This document shows positions 9,901 to 19,845 of a stretch of 64,000 nt of DNA, in pieces (the first letter of the stretch is position 1; each line of letters opens with the position of its first letter). The position numbers and the translations under genes are program-made. Below the pieces are notes generated by a model. It was not told the DNA's origin. It ran no database searches and saw nothing but the letters and a program-made list of their open reading frames with translations. The DNA comes from Auanema rhodensis (lineage: Eukaryota > Nematoda > Chromadorea > Rhabditida > Rhabditidae): contig OZ059894.1 in assembly GCA_964057225.1 (NCBI GenBank), positions 8,566,131 through 8,630,130 of the forward strand, read 5' to 3'.

Positions 9901-12900
9901 CGACTAGGAATGAAACATTTTTTGAGTGAAGCTTTGGTTACACCTACTAAACGTTCCCAACATCCACCTTTCCAGGGTGATAATGGAGTGTTGTATATCC
10001 ATTTAATTTTTTGTTGTGCTAGTGTGTTTAGTAAGCTTCTTTCGTTGTAATCCGATGTTTTTTCAAGGGTTTCTAATATTTTTGAGCTCAATATAAAGTT
10101 TCCTGCGCAGTCACTACGCATAATTTCTGGAGTACCTCTGCGTGATATAAATCTAGTGAATGCATTCATAAAAGCAACTGTGGATTGATTGGTGACTACC
10201 TCTAAGTGAATTGCTCTAGTTGTCATGCATGTAAACAGACAGATATGGACTTTAGACCCATTTCGAAGGGTGAAGGGGCCCATAAGATCACACCCTGTTG
10301 AAAAGAATGCTCTTGTAAGAATCGTTCTATCTTTTGGTAGCGATGGCATATCTGGTAATTCATAAGGGTGTGATTGAAATCTTTTACATGTCACACAGTT
10401 TTTCAATGTTTGCTTAATGACTCCGGTTATTTTTGGTATATAGAACTTTTGTCTGAGTTGAATAAGCGTGAAATGTTTGCCTTGATGATTATTGTCTTTG
10501 TGTATTTTGTTGATCAGTTTTTTAACTATGGGGTTTGTTTTAAGAAGGAATATAGGGTTTTTCGTCTCTTCGGGAAGAAGAGTATTTTGTAAACGGCTTC
10601 TTACGCGATAAATATCCCATGTATCTTTGAAGAATTTTAGATTTATATGTCTTTGCTGTAAGTCATCAAGGCTCATATTAGATTGACTGTTACTGATCAA
10701 AATTTTTTCAATAATGTTGATGTCTTCAACAGTGTGCGTGTCTGTTGATGTGAGATGTTTTATTTTTTGCAACTTGTTGGCGTCGTTAGGATGGACTGTG
10801 AAAAACCATTTCTTGAATAATTTCCCTACGGTTGTCATTGTTTTGATCACGTCATCATAGTTTTCACGAATGTTCCAAATATCATGGGTTGGAGGATTGT
10901 CTATGATTATGTGGACAACATTGTGATGCTCCGATTTTAATTCTGCGTTATTCCTGCTCGAGTTGTTAGGTGAGCCGAGTGATGTCAGAGGGTTATGCAC
11001 GGAAAGTTTAGTTAACCAATGTGGGCCTTCAATCCAGTCGGAAACTTGTAGTTTTTCCATGTCTGCACCTCGAGATCCGATGTCTGCTGTGTTGAACGAG
11101 GTTTGTACGTGATATAGTTCTATATTGCAACATATTTGTTCGATTTGCTTGAGCTGTTTCTTTATAGTATTTGTTTGATTATTAATGAACAGTGGGAGAG
11201 ATTTTTGTGAGACAATCCATGATAGTGCGATGTTGCTATCGCTCACAATGTTAACTTTCGCTATTTTCGGACATATGGTGACGATAGATAATGCCATTCG
11301 TACAGCTAAACGAATGGCTAGTAACTCTAATCGTGGAATTGTAGTTTTATTTTTGGGTGCTATGCGTGATTTCCCGTTTAGCAGAGAACTAATCTTCCCA
11401 TTTGTTTGGAAATATGAACAAGCGGCCATTGCTTGGTTGCTTGCGTCAGCGAAGACCCATAACTGCGTTTCATGTTCAGAAAACTTAAAATATCTGTTCA
11501 TGGTTAATTGCTTATTGTTAATCTGAGTAATATGTTGTTCCCATTGCTTGATACTGTTTGAGTCAATGGGTTGGTCCCATGATAATTTTGTGCTAATGAT
11601 TTCTCGCAAGATAAGTTTGAGGGGTAACAGTATTGGTGCTGATAATCCAATGGGATCAAATATTGAATGTAACTGACTGAGTAGAATTCTCTTGGTGTAA
11701 CTTGTGTGAGTCGTTGTTATTTTTATTGGGATAATGAAGGAGTCGTGTTCTTTATTAAAAGATATGCCAAGTATTTTGGTTGTCATGTTCGGATATCTGT
11801 CTTCTTCAGGAAGGTTCTGTATTACTTGTTCATCGTTTGACAAGAATTCGCGAACATGCATGTTTATTTCTGAGAATAGTGTTTGGGTTTCTTTACATTT
11901 CTTTATAGCTTCTTCGGTTGTATTTGCTGTAAGAATGATATTGTCGACGTATAAGTTGTGCAGGATTTCCATAGCTAATGGGTTGTCTACTTTTGATTCT
12001 AAGAACCATTTTATGCCCATGTTCAATACGCTGGGGGATGCAGTGATACCGAATGGTAATCTGTTGAATCGAAGGGTTATGATATTATTGTGTGATATTG
12101 GGTATTCTTTGTTTTTTATCCAAAAGAATTTGCATAAATTCTTGTGATTTTCTGTCAATTGTACTTGTAGAAATGCGGCTTTAATATCGCATGTTATTAT
12201 TATTGGTCTTGTTCTGCAGGAGATCATGATGTCGTGTATATATGTGATAAATGATCGTCCTGTGTGTATTATCTCATTCAACGATGGGCTATCCTTCTGT
12301 TTAGCGGAGGCGTCAAAAACGATTCTGAGAGGGTTAGCCTTGCTGGGCTTCCAAACCCCATGGTGGGGCATATAAAACTCTAAAGGCTCCTGGTGATTGT
12401 TGGGAATTTGTTCGACAATGTTATCTTTGAGGTAACTTTCAATGGTTGTAGTATAGTGTGAGAGCATTTCTGGATTGTGCAGTAACTTTCGCCATAGGGA
12501 TACGAATCTATGGTACGCGGGCATTTTGTTGTTTTTGAGATTTTTGAAGTTATTTTTTAACGGGAACGGTGCAATAATACGGTTGTTCTCAATTTTTATA
12601 TCTTTTGAGTATTCTTCATAGTAATCAATAGTGCGGTCTGCGTTGGCATTTTCTGTATTGATGCCGATAGAATCCAGTTCAAACAGATTAGTGAGGAGTT
12701 CTTTATGAGAGGTTTCTTTTGTTATCTCTTCTAATGTAGAGCATAATATTACTTCTTGTTGTGTATTATCATCGGGAAGAGGAGCTTCCCCATGTATCAT
12801 GTGGCCGAATACCGAGTTTTTCAATCTCATACGTGAGGGGAGTTCGGTTTCTTCGTTTAAGTGCATGAATAGTTTGTATCTATCCATACCTATCAGTATA

Positions 12901-14852
12901 TCCGGAGTAAATGATTCTCCGTTTGTTTTTGGATTGGCTAATTTAATTTTTCTTCTTTGTATGAATTTTAAGTCTTCATTAGATAGTTTAGGACACCGTA
13001 TAGGTGTGGTTAACATGGGTTTTGTGAACAGTTTTGTTACGATAAGGGATCCAGTTGAGGTTCCAATAATTACCTTAACATCTTCAACTTCATGTGTTTC
13101 TGATAATGCTCCAATGCCGTAAAAGGTTCTCTTCTGAGAACCAAGAATGGGCAGTCCTAATCTTGTAGATAGGTCCTTGGATATAAAAGATCTCATGGAT
13201 CCTTCATCTATGAGCATGCGTACTTGCTCATATTTTTTACTATTGTGGTTGTATATGTTCGCCATTGCTGTTCGTAATATTACTTGACTTTCTTCAATAT
13301 TATGTGTGTCAGCAATGTGATTAAGCGATACTGGTGCATTAAGTGCCTCAGTAGGGATTCGATTATTAGTGTCAGATTCTTGTTTATATTCTGTTGTTTT
13401 TTTATTCAATAATTCTTCTGTGGTGATCAGTAAAGCCTGATCTTTTTTAATTGTGGGAGTTTCTTTATCTTTTTGGATATTTTGTACACTTTTTCTTCCT
13501 TGTGAGCACAAGGCGGAATTATGATCTCCTTGGCAATTGCGACATTTTTGTTTTCTGCATTCCGAACTTTTGTGTTTATCGGAAAAGCAAATCCAACAGA
13601 TGGCCCTTCCGCGAATGCGGTACCTTCTTTTCTCTGGTGTTTCAAATGTGGTGCATTGATAAAAACGATGCTCGGATGAGTCGCAAAAGACACATGGCCA
13701 AGTTTGGGTTTTCCGTTGTTCTGCAGTGCTGTCTTTATGTGAAACAGATGTGACATTGTCTTTGTGATTTCGAAACTTTTGTTCATGACTATTTCTTGTT
13801 TGTTCTTTTAGAAAAAAGGAATAGATTTTGTGGTCTACAGCTGTCAGCATTTCTTTAGTAGAATGGTAGTTGTTTGGATGAATTAGAATGTCTTCCACGA
13901 TGTGGTATGGGAATTTGTTGAGAATCATCGCGGTACACATTTCGCGGGATACTGTAGCTCCGGCTGCTTCAATTTGCCTGATAAGTGCCTTGGTTTCTCC
14001 AAATGTTTCTTTGCATGCTTTTGCATTATTGCTTGCAAATTTCAAATTACGTAGTTGTGTCAAAAGAGAGTTGATATCCGACGAATAGTCTCCAAATTCA
14101 GAAACTAATGCTTCACGCATAAGCTCATAATTTTGAGCAGAGGGTTCTATTCCTCTGATTGCTATTTGTGAATCGCCTTTGAGGCTTTCACAGAGTAGGT
14201 TTACCTTTTCTAAGGTTGTAAACTGTTCATTATCATGAACAAGTCTATCAAAACGGCCCCAGAATGATTTGAAGTTCTCTGGTTTGCCATCAAATGTAGG
14301 TAGCGACATCGCTGGTTTTTGGATACTAGTTTGTTGGATGTGTAGGAATGACTTGATAATTTCCAGAAATTGATCATTCGATTTGTTTTCTGTTTCATTG
14401 TTTTCTGTTGAGCGATTGCTGTTGTGCTCAGATTCATTCTTATGAAGCGTTTTCCTCAGCTTTCTAAGTATGCGTTCGGCTTTCATGATGTGTTCGTCAA
14501 GCTCAATAATGGCGTTTTGAACCTTTTTAATGTTGGGTTCAAAGTCTTCATCGGATGTGAAGGCGATGTACTGTTCGTCTAATGCTTTACGAAGCGTTTT
14601 GTCTGATGCTTCGTAAAATTTTTGGAATTTTTTCTCGTTATCTTGATGATTTTTCAACGATTCTTTGAATTGGTGTTGGACTTTTGTCCAGCGAATGATA
14701 AGGCAAGAGAGGGTTTCCTCTTCTTCCTCAGTGTGGAAGTCGCAATCTACCAGAATACCAGGAAGGTCCTTCACTTCCATCTCGTATCGTGTAAGTAATT
14801 CTCCGAGAAACTGGTTAGACTGTTTGATATGATTGACAAAAAGGAGTGACAT
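6921..14852 (-). CDS. BEL/Pao Gag-Pol-Env polyprotein
   Basis: A 2,643-residue ORF. The ATG at 14852 is chosen because the 24 upstream open codons begin with GTG. In order (approximate residues): helical Gag N-terminus; DUF1759-type Gag (about 180); three CCHC knuckles (about 385-450); A17/DUF1758 protease with IDEGS in place of the usual D-S-G (about 550); Pao-type RT with YVDN at the catalytic site (about 968); RNase H with ADAS, RLE and SDS (1137-1205); integrase zinc domain (1455-1488) and core with D (GCDLMG), D (RSDCAG) and E (GCWERL); DUF5641 tail (about 1770-1825); acidic linker; membrane segment (about 2018); signal-like segment (about 2135); Cys-rich ectodomain resembling phlebovirus glycoprotein Gc with CRHRGSC (about 2231); and a C-terminal membrane anchor (about 2585-2620). 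Having no stop between gag, pol and env is unusual: Env is normally made from a spliced RNA, so proteolysis or splicing must separate it. No frame breaks are visible. Confidence 0.93.
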   Translation of the reverse strand: MSLLFVNHIKQSNQFLGELLTRYEMEVKDLPGILVDCDFHTEEEEETLSCLIIRWTKVQHQFKESLKNHQDNEKKFQKFYEASDKTLRKALDEQYIAFTSDEDFEPNIKKVQNAIIELDEHIMKAERILRKLRKTLHKNESEHNSNRSTENNETENKSNDQFLEIIKSFLHIQQTSIQKPAMSLPTFDGKPENFKSFWGRFDRLVHDNEQFTTLEKVNLLCESLKGDSQIAIRGIEPSAQNYELMREALVSEFGDYSSDINSLLTQLRNLKFASNNAKACKETFGETKALIRQIEAAGATVSREMCTAMILNKFPYHIVEDILIHPNNYHSTKEMLTAVDHKIYSFFLKEQTRNSHEQKFRNHKDNVTSVSHKDSTAEQRKTQTWPCVFCDSSEHRFYQCTTFETPEKRRYRIRGRAICWICFSDKHKSSECRKQKCRNCQGDHNSALCSQGRKSVQNIQKDKETPTIKKDQALLITTEELLNKKTTEYKQESDTNNRIPTEALNAPVSLNHIADTHNIEESQVILRTAMANIYNHNSKKYEQVRMLIDEGSMRSFISKDLSTRLGLPILGSQKRTFYGIGALSETHEVEDVKVIIGTSTGSLIVTKLFTKPMLTTPIRCPKLSNEDLKFIQRRKIKLANPKTNGESFTPDILIGMDRYKLFMHLNEETELPSRMRLKNSVFGHMIHGEAPLPDDNTQQEVILCSTLEEITKETSHKELLTNLFELDSIGINTENANADRTIDYYEEYSKDIKIENNRIIAPFPLKNNFKNLKNNKMPAYHRFVSLWRKLLHNPEMLSHYTTTIESYLKDNIVEQIPNNHQEPLEFYMPHHGVWKPSKANPLRIVFDASAKQKDSPSLNEIIHTGRSFITYIHDIMISCRTRPIIITCDIKAAFLQVQLTENHKNLCKFFWIKNKEYPISHNNIITLRFNRLPFGITASPSVLNMGIKWFLESKVDNPLAMEILHNLYVDNIILTANTTEEAIKKCKETQTLFSEINMHVREFLSNDEQVIQNLPEEDRYPNMTTKILGISFNKEHDSFIIPIKITTTHTSYTKRILLSQLHSIFDPIGLSAPILLPLKLILREIISTKLSWDQPIDSNSIKQWEQHITQINNKQLTMNRYFKFSEHETQLWVFADASNQAMAACSYFQTNGKISSLLNGKSRIAPKNKTTIPRLELLAIRLAVRMALSIVTICPKIAKVNIVSDSNIALSWIVSQKSLPLFINNQTNTIKKQLKQIEQICCNIELYHVQTSFNTADIGSRGADMEKLQVSDWIEGPHWLTKLSVHNPLTSLGSPNNSSRNNAELKSEHHNVVHIIIDNPPTHDIWNIRENYDDVIKTMTTVGKLFKKWFFTVHPNDANKLQKIKHLTSTDTHTVEDINIIEKILISNSQSNMSLDDLQQRHINLKFFKDTWDIYRVRSRLQNTLLPEETKNPIFLLKTNPIVKKLINKIHKDNNHQGKHFTLIQLRQKFYIPKITGVIKQTLKNCVTCKRFQSHPYELPDMPSLPKDRTILTRAFFSTGCDLMGPFTLRNGSKVHICLFTCMTTRAIHLEVVTNQSTVAFMNAFTRFISRRGTPEIMRSDCAGNFILSSKILETLEKTSDYNERSLLNTLAQQKIKWIYNTPLSPWKGGCWERLVGVTKASLKKCFIPSRMSLDDLHTAIVKIEAIINTRPLTHPHPDNLDTLPIRPIDFLTSAIKFSLPENNADTHIFDIHSDIQTIQSTEQALEALQLSEDSASKFWKRFQEEYLTSLKDIFKHKHHRKNHTNIFPQPDEIVLIQNDMLPRGTWKLGRIIETITSSDGNIRSAKVATSNGNIITRSINQLYPLEIRCNTSNNKIIEDNSHIVQENNSSTDRIPHTDTVLDNIHSDHPIEHTDETIHENNNINDSNHNYDIAYESDNSQHDNTYTPETENNEDATNDRPQNKTKLSSVKTAKYTEQDEVTEKENIKAFPLKMSYATHQRKNKINPKIAADIMKALSLPIIITSTYAEEINSCKDSNMFTTKLIANPHCSPEMATWTVIITIMAVTLIVSCLCRMGYSQYRYKTWSRNTQTMLNIMKLKHKTISEQEDHETDQKITEDHNDTLQLKQTNTQDANIVDHETFQKHIYPILNHTRKPPKFSLFTRGSQTSLPSLLAIILALCIGSCSSCSDVHVQHFVNIRCDDNLACYHEYSQDIIFSPGTKQLCITITHSNHEIGQFKITKLYTEHVCQKNTRYFTRQTTVNILSILRCRHRGSCDGTCETNSLHNKIEELQPYTFPSQSGCFTSSARFYTCPMIWTDPCLFYKIEHIPVTEEVYEVYTCDSWSTQTVFNIETTLLQQKNNYNITLQPYTKNREQLFNITTLSQSQPPPEMYTKLFFSSKENTYITDIHTKGIIQCATEEAALKHFNNCTVSSFCPCTFNRFDEIKCRCDTPTFEKMSNTSDIKSPNQNFKTKDNTLSFSTNLDENLVTVDSSLFLNSVIFSNNLPCAPALTKLSGCYSCGQGAFAEFQCLTAEETWISIECQKEVFMIKCSPKVAITKVTMKRENSQIDELCYTTCDNKKIKIIIKGILHHIASIDEINESDSSKGTESKSIDFAPIFKLILSKLGIILIGVAITATIGYVACTPIMYCVVLNTVLTTQWIATRIFTLWIKSKALFRDQRF

Positions 14853-15113
14853 TTTTGTCGTAGATGTAGGAATAACGCTTATATTCCTTTTACTTTCTCT
14901 TTTTTTTGTTTGTTTGGTGATCACAGTATATGTGATAGTGAATCTCTGTTTCTGTCTGCAGAGTTTGCTTATGGTTCAAGTCTTTTTGGTGTGACTTGAC
15001 GTGGACTAATGGTTGCCACGATTTCTATTAAGTATGTTTTTTGCTCAAACACGCTTGGTTTGAGCTGTATCTCACCTGCCACGCGGGACTTGAAGCGGCT
15101 AAGATCTGAACTA
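14853..15113 (-). other. BEL 5' leader
   Basis: An untranslated leader between the PBS and the Gag ATG. It contains a stretch at 15071-15088 that matches the anticodon arm of a Gly(GCC) tRNA on the + strand, so the element RNA would be complementary to that arm. Confidence 0.6.
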
Positions 15114-15125
15114 GCCGATGCACCA
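15114..15125 (-). other. Primer-binding site, tRNA-Gly
   Basis: The element strand reads TGGTGCATCGGC three bases after the 5' LTR. This is the complement of the CCA-tailed 3' end of a Gly tRNA ending GCCGATGCA-CCA. The same 12 bases form the PBS of the second BEL family in this window. Confidence 0.8.
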
Positions 15126-15128
15126 ATT

Positions 15129-15479
15129 TGTGGCGATCTACCACAAGTGTATAGTATGGTTGGAAGTAAAACACAAATTGAATATGTAGAAAAGGGTTTA
15201 TTGATGAATTAACAAGACAAGCACGGAATAAAATCACTGACTGCGAACGTTGAAAAAGTAAGACTGATCTCTTCTCGTGGGCGGTCGTCAGCCTGAAACA
15301 AAGAGTTAGTCATGCCACATGTATAACACAACATGTGGTATGGATAAAAATTACTTAGGAAGTTACAAGAAAGAAGAAAGAGGAGAGAGAGAGAGAGAGA
15401 GAGAGGGAGAGAACAGGAGAGACAAATAAAACAATTGTTGAAGATAAAATTTATACAAACTCACTCGCTTATCGCGACA
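15129..15479 (-). repeat. BEL element 5' LTR
   Basis: 351 bp, matching the 3' LTR by eye with no difference seen. Promoter and polyadenylation signals are presumed to lie within it; no strong TATA box was pinned down. Confidence 0.93.
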
Positions 15480-15542
15480 TATTATAAATTAACAATTTCA
15501 CAAAATCTCTCTTATTTTTTGAAAATTACTTCTAAACTTTAT

Positions 15543-15614
15543 GGCCGAATGGTCTAGGGGTATGATTCTCGCTTCGGGTGCGAGAGGTCCCGGGTTCAAT
15601 TCCCGGTTCGGCCC
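15543..15614 (+). tRNA. tRNA-Pro(CGG) copy 12
   Basis: Consensus; duplicate of the copy at 578. Confidence 0.95.
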
Positions 15615-15787
15615 AATTTTTTGATTTGATAACTCAAATCGAAGTATTAATGATTCTGATTCATAATCTAATCATCACGCTTTGTCCTTTTTTGTAAAAA
15701 AATGACTTAAGAAGTTGAAGAATATATTATATTCCCACAATTTCACGAAAACTCTCCTATTTTTTGAAAATTACTTCTAAACTTTAT

Positions 15788-15859
15788 GGCCGAATGGTCT
15801 AGGGGTATGATTCTCGCTTCGGGTGCGAGAGGTCCCGGGTTCAATTCCCGGTTCGGCCC
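15788..15859 (+). tRNA. tRNA-Pro(CGG) copy 13
   Basis: Consensus; duplicate of 823. Confidence 0.95.
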
Positions 15860-16032
15860 AATTTTTTGATTTGATAACTCAAATCGAAGTATTAATGATT
15901 CTGATTCATTATCAAATCATCACGCTTTGTCCTGTCTTGTAAAAAAATGACTAAACAAGTTAAAGAATATATTATATTCCCACAATTTCACGAAAACTCT
16001 CCTATTTTTTGAAAATTACTTCTAAACTTTAT

Positions 16033-16104
16033 GGCCGAATGGTCTAGGGGTATGATTCTCGCTTCGGGTGCGAGAGGTCCCGGGTTCAATTCCCGGTTCG
16101 GCCC
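16033..16104 (+). tRNA. tRNA-Pro(CGG) copy 14
   Basis: Consensus; duplicate of 1068. Confidence 0.95.
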
Positions 16105-16977
16105 AATTTTTTGATTTGTTAACTGAAATCGAAGTATTATTGATTCTCATTCATAATGTAATCATCAAGCTTTGTCATGTTCAAAAATGACTAAACAAGT
16201 TAAAGAATATATTATAAATTAACAATTTCACAAAATCTCTCTTATTTTTTGAAAATTACTTCTAAACTTCGTTCCGTTATGCTCCCGCGTCGATCTTACA
16301 GACCAATGGAGTCTACAAGATGAGCGTGGTAGTATTCCAGATGTAGCGTTTAAACATGGAGCATAAGGATAAACATAAGACTCGAGAAAGATTGGTTTAT
16401 TATATCTACGTGATTACAATAAGATACATATAACTAAGTAATCAGTATCTGGAAAGAATTAAAAAAATTTTTAACCAAATTATGAAAGTTTTAACCCTCT
16501 TTAACGAATACTAGACTATGTTTTATTGGCGAACGTGCTTATAAAATAATAAAAACAAGTTTTTAAGCATAACGCTCTAACAAGTGTAGACAAAAAGTTA
16601 ACTATTTTTTTTTGCTAGAGTTTGGTTGTTTGTTTCAATTTGTGTGAGTTGAGAAAAAAAATAGAAAAGTTTTGCGTAATACCAAATAACTTCTAAATTG
16701 AGTCATTGATTACTCAAGTGAAGACTGTTGCTCAGATATTGTTGCAAACTATGTCTTTCATTTTTCGTCTCATCTAGTATGGGGAAGTTAGTTGAAATTA
16801 GGAAGGTTCGAACTATATGATAAAGAATTATCTTCTCACATTTCCCGTGTTCATTATGCTCTAGTTTACTTTTTGACTTAAGAGTGACTTGTTTTAGAGG
16901 ACTCGTTATAAAATTTGTGTTCTAGTATTACTTTAAAGAAAGTTATTACAAAACAATTTACAATAAAATCTCATGAG

Positions 16978-18036
16978 TTAATGGTTTTTTCTTGATGGTA
17001 GCCAATTTGTATCCGAAAGGTCTTCTGGTTCGTCATAAGAGTCTTCATCGTTGTTGTTTCCGTTGATAACCTCTATGATTTCGATATCGCTGTCATCGTC
17101 TGAGCTGTCTGTATGTGTACTGGGCTTATGTGCGATTCCGTCATCTGTTTCTCGATTAAATAATTTGAGATTGTCCTTGTGAACGTCTTGGATCTTTCCG
17201 AAAAGGTTTTTGATTTGAACCATGTTTCCCTTCACATTAATAACTTCAAATGATCCATCATAAGCTTTCCGAAGCTTTTGTCCTGGCTTGTGCATTTTCA
17301 CAGCTAACATAACGCAGTCTCCTTCTTGTATATCTCTTTCGTGAGTGCGTAATCGAGCATCATGTTTCTTTTTTGCTAATTCTTGATGCTTTTCCAAATT
17401 TTCTTGAATGATTGTTTTCTGTTTGCTTCGGATTTTCTCAATATTTTCAATCTCCTTTGAAATTTCCTTTGGTTCAGTTGTTTCGGGGTATAAATCTTTA
17501 TCCAATCTCAAACGGCTTTCTTCCCCGAATAGTACAACGTATGGTGATATTCCTGTGGTTGCATGCGTTGTGGTGTTCAATGCAAAGGTAATTTTTGGCA
17601 AAAACATGTCCCAATCAATTGTCAATTCCCCTTGCGTGGTGTTTTGAAGGTTAATAAGTGCAGGGTCTTGATTATATTCAGGGCAGAGCTTCGATGTTAG
17701 TGCTCTAATCAGATCATTCCACGAACCAGTTGTTTTAAGTTGTTTAGGAACTTGTCTGTAAGCTTCTTCTGCTGCTTCATTTTTGAGAAGCAAAGGAAGA
17801 AGTGCTAACCTTTTAGGGATAACAAGGCCAATGGCATTAGCAAACAAGTTGAATTTACCCGTAAAATCACGGAAGTTACGACTGCCGTCGTAAGTTGGAC
17901 AGTAAGGCGAAAGTAAGGCTTGCGCGATTGTTGTTTTCCCTGCCCCAGGTAGTGAGGAAACAGCTTCCGTCATGATGTTATTCGTACGGGTAGATGGTAT
18001 TTTGATCGTTCTACCTGTTATTGGTGGGGTCTCCAA
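16978..18036 (-). pseudogene. Gag-integrase fusion remnant, second copy
   Basis: Same 352-codon frame as at 2013-3071, with the same protein; one silent difference was noticed (agctgt versus agttgt). Confidence 0.8.
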
Positions 18037-18101
18037 AATAGGGGTTGTTTGCGTGGATGGAATAGATCTATTGGGTGCCTTAGGAAGTGAGTCTGTTGTT
18101 G

Positions 18102-18659
18102 TTAAGATGGGAGTAGAAGTTTGATGAATACTGGTATTTGGCGCAGGCTTGGTGAGATATTAATGTTAGGGACTGATGAATATCTGCTTTTGCGCTTGGT
18201 GTTGAAAGTTTTATCTTTAGGCGAAAGGTTAAAAAGATCAGTAACAATGTTTCTAAGAGAACTAAGCCCACCCGCGCTAGAAGTTTTTGAAAGTAAAGGG
18301 GAATCGGTTGGTTCGGTTAATGAGAGAGACTGAGAAGCGTCGCTGATGTTTTGATTTTTCTTATTTTTATTACAATTAGAGGAGCATACCTTTTTAGGAG
18401 TGATCGGTGTTTGTTCCTCCACAATGATTGATAGTTCTTCTTCTATAGTAGGTACGTAGTCCGGGTCGCCTAGTTGTTCAGTAGGTGAGACAGAATCAGT
18501 AGTAGGAATAAGGAAATTATCCGGCTTCTTGTCGACTTTCTGCTCCTCTTCTAATATAGCGACCTCTTGAGCTCGAGCTCGACTTCTGGTAAAGGGAGCT
18601 GAGTCTTGGGAATCGAAATGCGTACTTATAGGTACGGCTGAATGGAATCTCTTAGCCAC
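18102..18659 (-). pseudogene. Gag N-terminal disordered region, second copy
   Basis: Same sequence and same frame breaks as 3137-3694. Confidence 0.5.
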
Positions 18660-18663
18660 CTTG

Positions 18664-18924
18664 CTAGAACTCTTGGTTTGAAAAAACCTTGAGTGCTTGG
18701 TAACGTGTGGGATGTTGAGACGTTAAAGAATGCGGTGAATAAGGATGAGGATGTAGGCAAAATGAGAAAGGCTTTGGAGAGCGACCGGTGTCGTATCGAC
18801 AACTTGTGAGAATGAGGTCGATGCCTTGGCCAATGGCGATGGATCCGCCTTCTACTGTGTGATATCGGGACTCTGGTGCTCTCCGTATTTTTCTCTGTAG
18901 TTGAAAATCTGATTCACAAAACAT
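18664..18924 (-). pseudogene. Possible start of gag, second copy
   Basis: Same as 3699-3959; opens with ATG and ends before the shifted gag frame. Confidence 0.3.
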
Positions 18925-19045
18925 CTGGGGTGACCAAGCTGTTATTTTACAAAACGTTTAGTGTAATTCGTAATATTCGTTCAATTACAGCACATTTTAC
19001 TGATTTGTATGCAACCATTTTCCTCATGCTGAACCATTTTCCTCA

Positions 19046-19110
19046 TGGTCTAGGAGTATGATTCTCGCTTCGGGTGCGAGAGGTCCCGGGTTCAATTCCC
19101 GGTTCGCCCC
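19046..19110 (+). pseudogene. tRNA-Pro(CGG) pseudogene, 5' truncated, second copy
   Basis: Duplicate of 4081-4145; the acceptor 5' strand is missing. Confidence 0.85.
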
Positions 19111-19283
19111 AATTTTTTTATTTGTTATCTCAAATCGAAGTATTATTGATTCTCATTCATAATGTATTCATCACGCTTTGTCCTTTTTTGTAAAAAAATG
19201 ACTAAACAAATTAAAGAATATATTATAAATTAACAATTTCACAAAATCTCTCCTATTTTTTGAAAATTACTTCTAAACTTTAT

Positions 19284-19355
19284 GGCCGAATGGTCTAGGG
19301 GTATGATTCTCGCTTCGGGTGCGAGAGGTCCCGGGTTCAATTCCCGGTTCGGCCC
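19284..19355 (+). tRNA. tRNA-Pro(CGG) copy 15
   Basis: Consensus; duplicate of 4319. Confidence 0.95.
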
Positions 19356-19528
19356 AATTTTTTGATTTGTTAACTGAAATCGAAGAATTAATGATTCTGA
19401 TTCATTATCTAATCATCACGCTTTGTCCTTTCTTATAAAAAAATGACTAAACAAGTTAAAGAATAAATTATAAATTAACAATTTCACAAAATCTCTCTTA
19501 TTTTTTGAAAATTACTTCTAAACTTTAT

Positions 19529-19600
19529 GGCCGAATGGTCTAGGGGTATGATTCTCGCTTCGGGTGCGAGAGGTCCCGGGTTCAATTCCCGGTTCGGCCC
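19529..19600 (+). tRNA. tRNA-Pro(CGG) copy 16
   Basis: Consensus. Confidence 0.95.
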
Positions 19601-19773
19601 AATTTTTTGATTTGTTAACTGAAATCGAAGAATTAATGATTCTGATTCATTATCTAATCATCACGCTTTGTCCTTTCTTGTAAAAAAATGACTAAACAAG
19701 TTAAAGAATATATTATAAATTAACAATTTCACAAAATCCTTCTTATTTTTTGAAAATTACTTCTAAACTTTAT

Positions 19774-19845
19774 GGCCGAATGGTCTAGGGGTATGATTCT
19801 CGCTTCGGGTGCGAGAGGTCCCGGGTTCAATTCCCGGTTCGGCCC
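19774..19845 (+). tRNA. tRNA-Pro(CGG) copy 17
   Basis: Consensus. Confidence 0.95.

Larger units (their letters stand above)
5731..15479 (-). mobile_element. Full-length BEL/Pao LTR retrotransposon with env
   Basis: A 9,749-bp element in the minus orientation. Two 351-bp LTRs (5731-6081, 15129-15479) look identical, so the insertion is young. It is flanked by a 5-bp target duplication TATTA (5726-5730 and 15480-15484), as expected for BEL/Pao. The PBS matches the 3' end of tRNA-Gly. Gag, protease, RT, RNase H, integrase and an Env-like region are in one uninterrupted ORF, followed by a separate zinc-knuckle ORF before the 3' LTR. All parts expected of an autonomous, env-bearing (semotivirus-type) element are present. 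Confidence 0.93.
15480..16269 (+). repeat. tRNA-Pro(CGG) tandem array, block 3
   Basis: Resumes the unit split by BEL and carries three full units before the second copy of the Gypsy-like fragment. Confidence 0.95.
16270..19045 (-). mobile_element. Gypsy-like LTR element fragment, internally deleted (copy A2)
   Basis: Copied with its flanks from 1305-4080 by segmental duplication, not by a second transposition: breakpoints and frame breaks are the same. Confidence 0.75.
15543..19395 (+). repeat. Segmental duplication, right copy
   Basis: Direct copy of 578-4430 (offset 14,965 bp), now separated from it by array block 2 and the BEL element. Confidence 0.9.
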
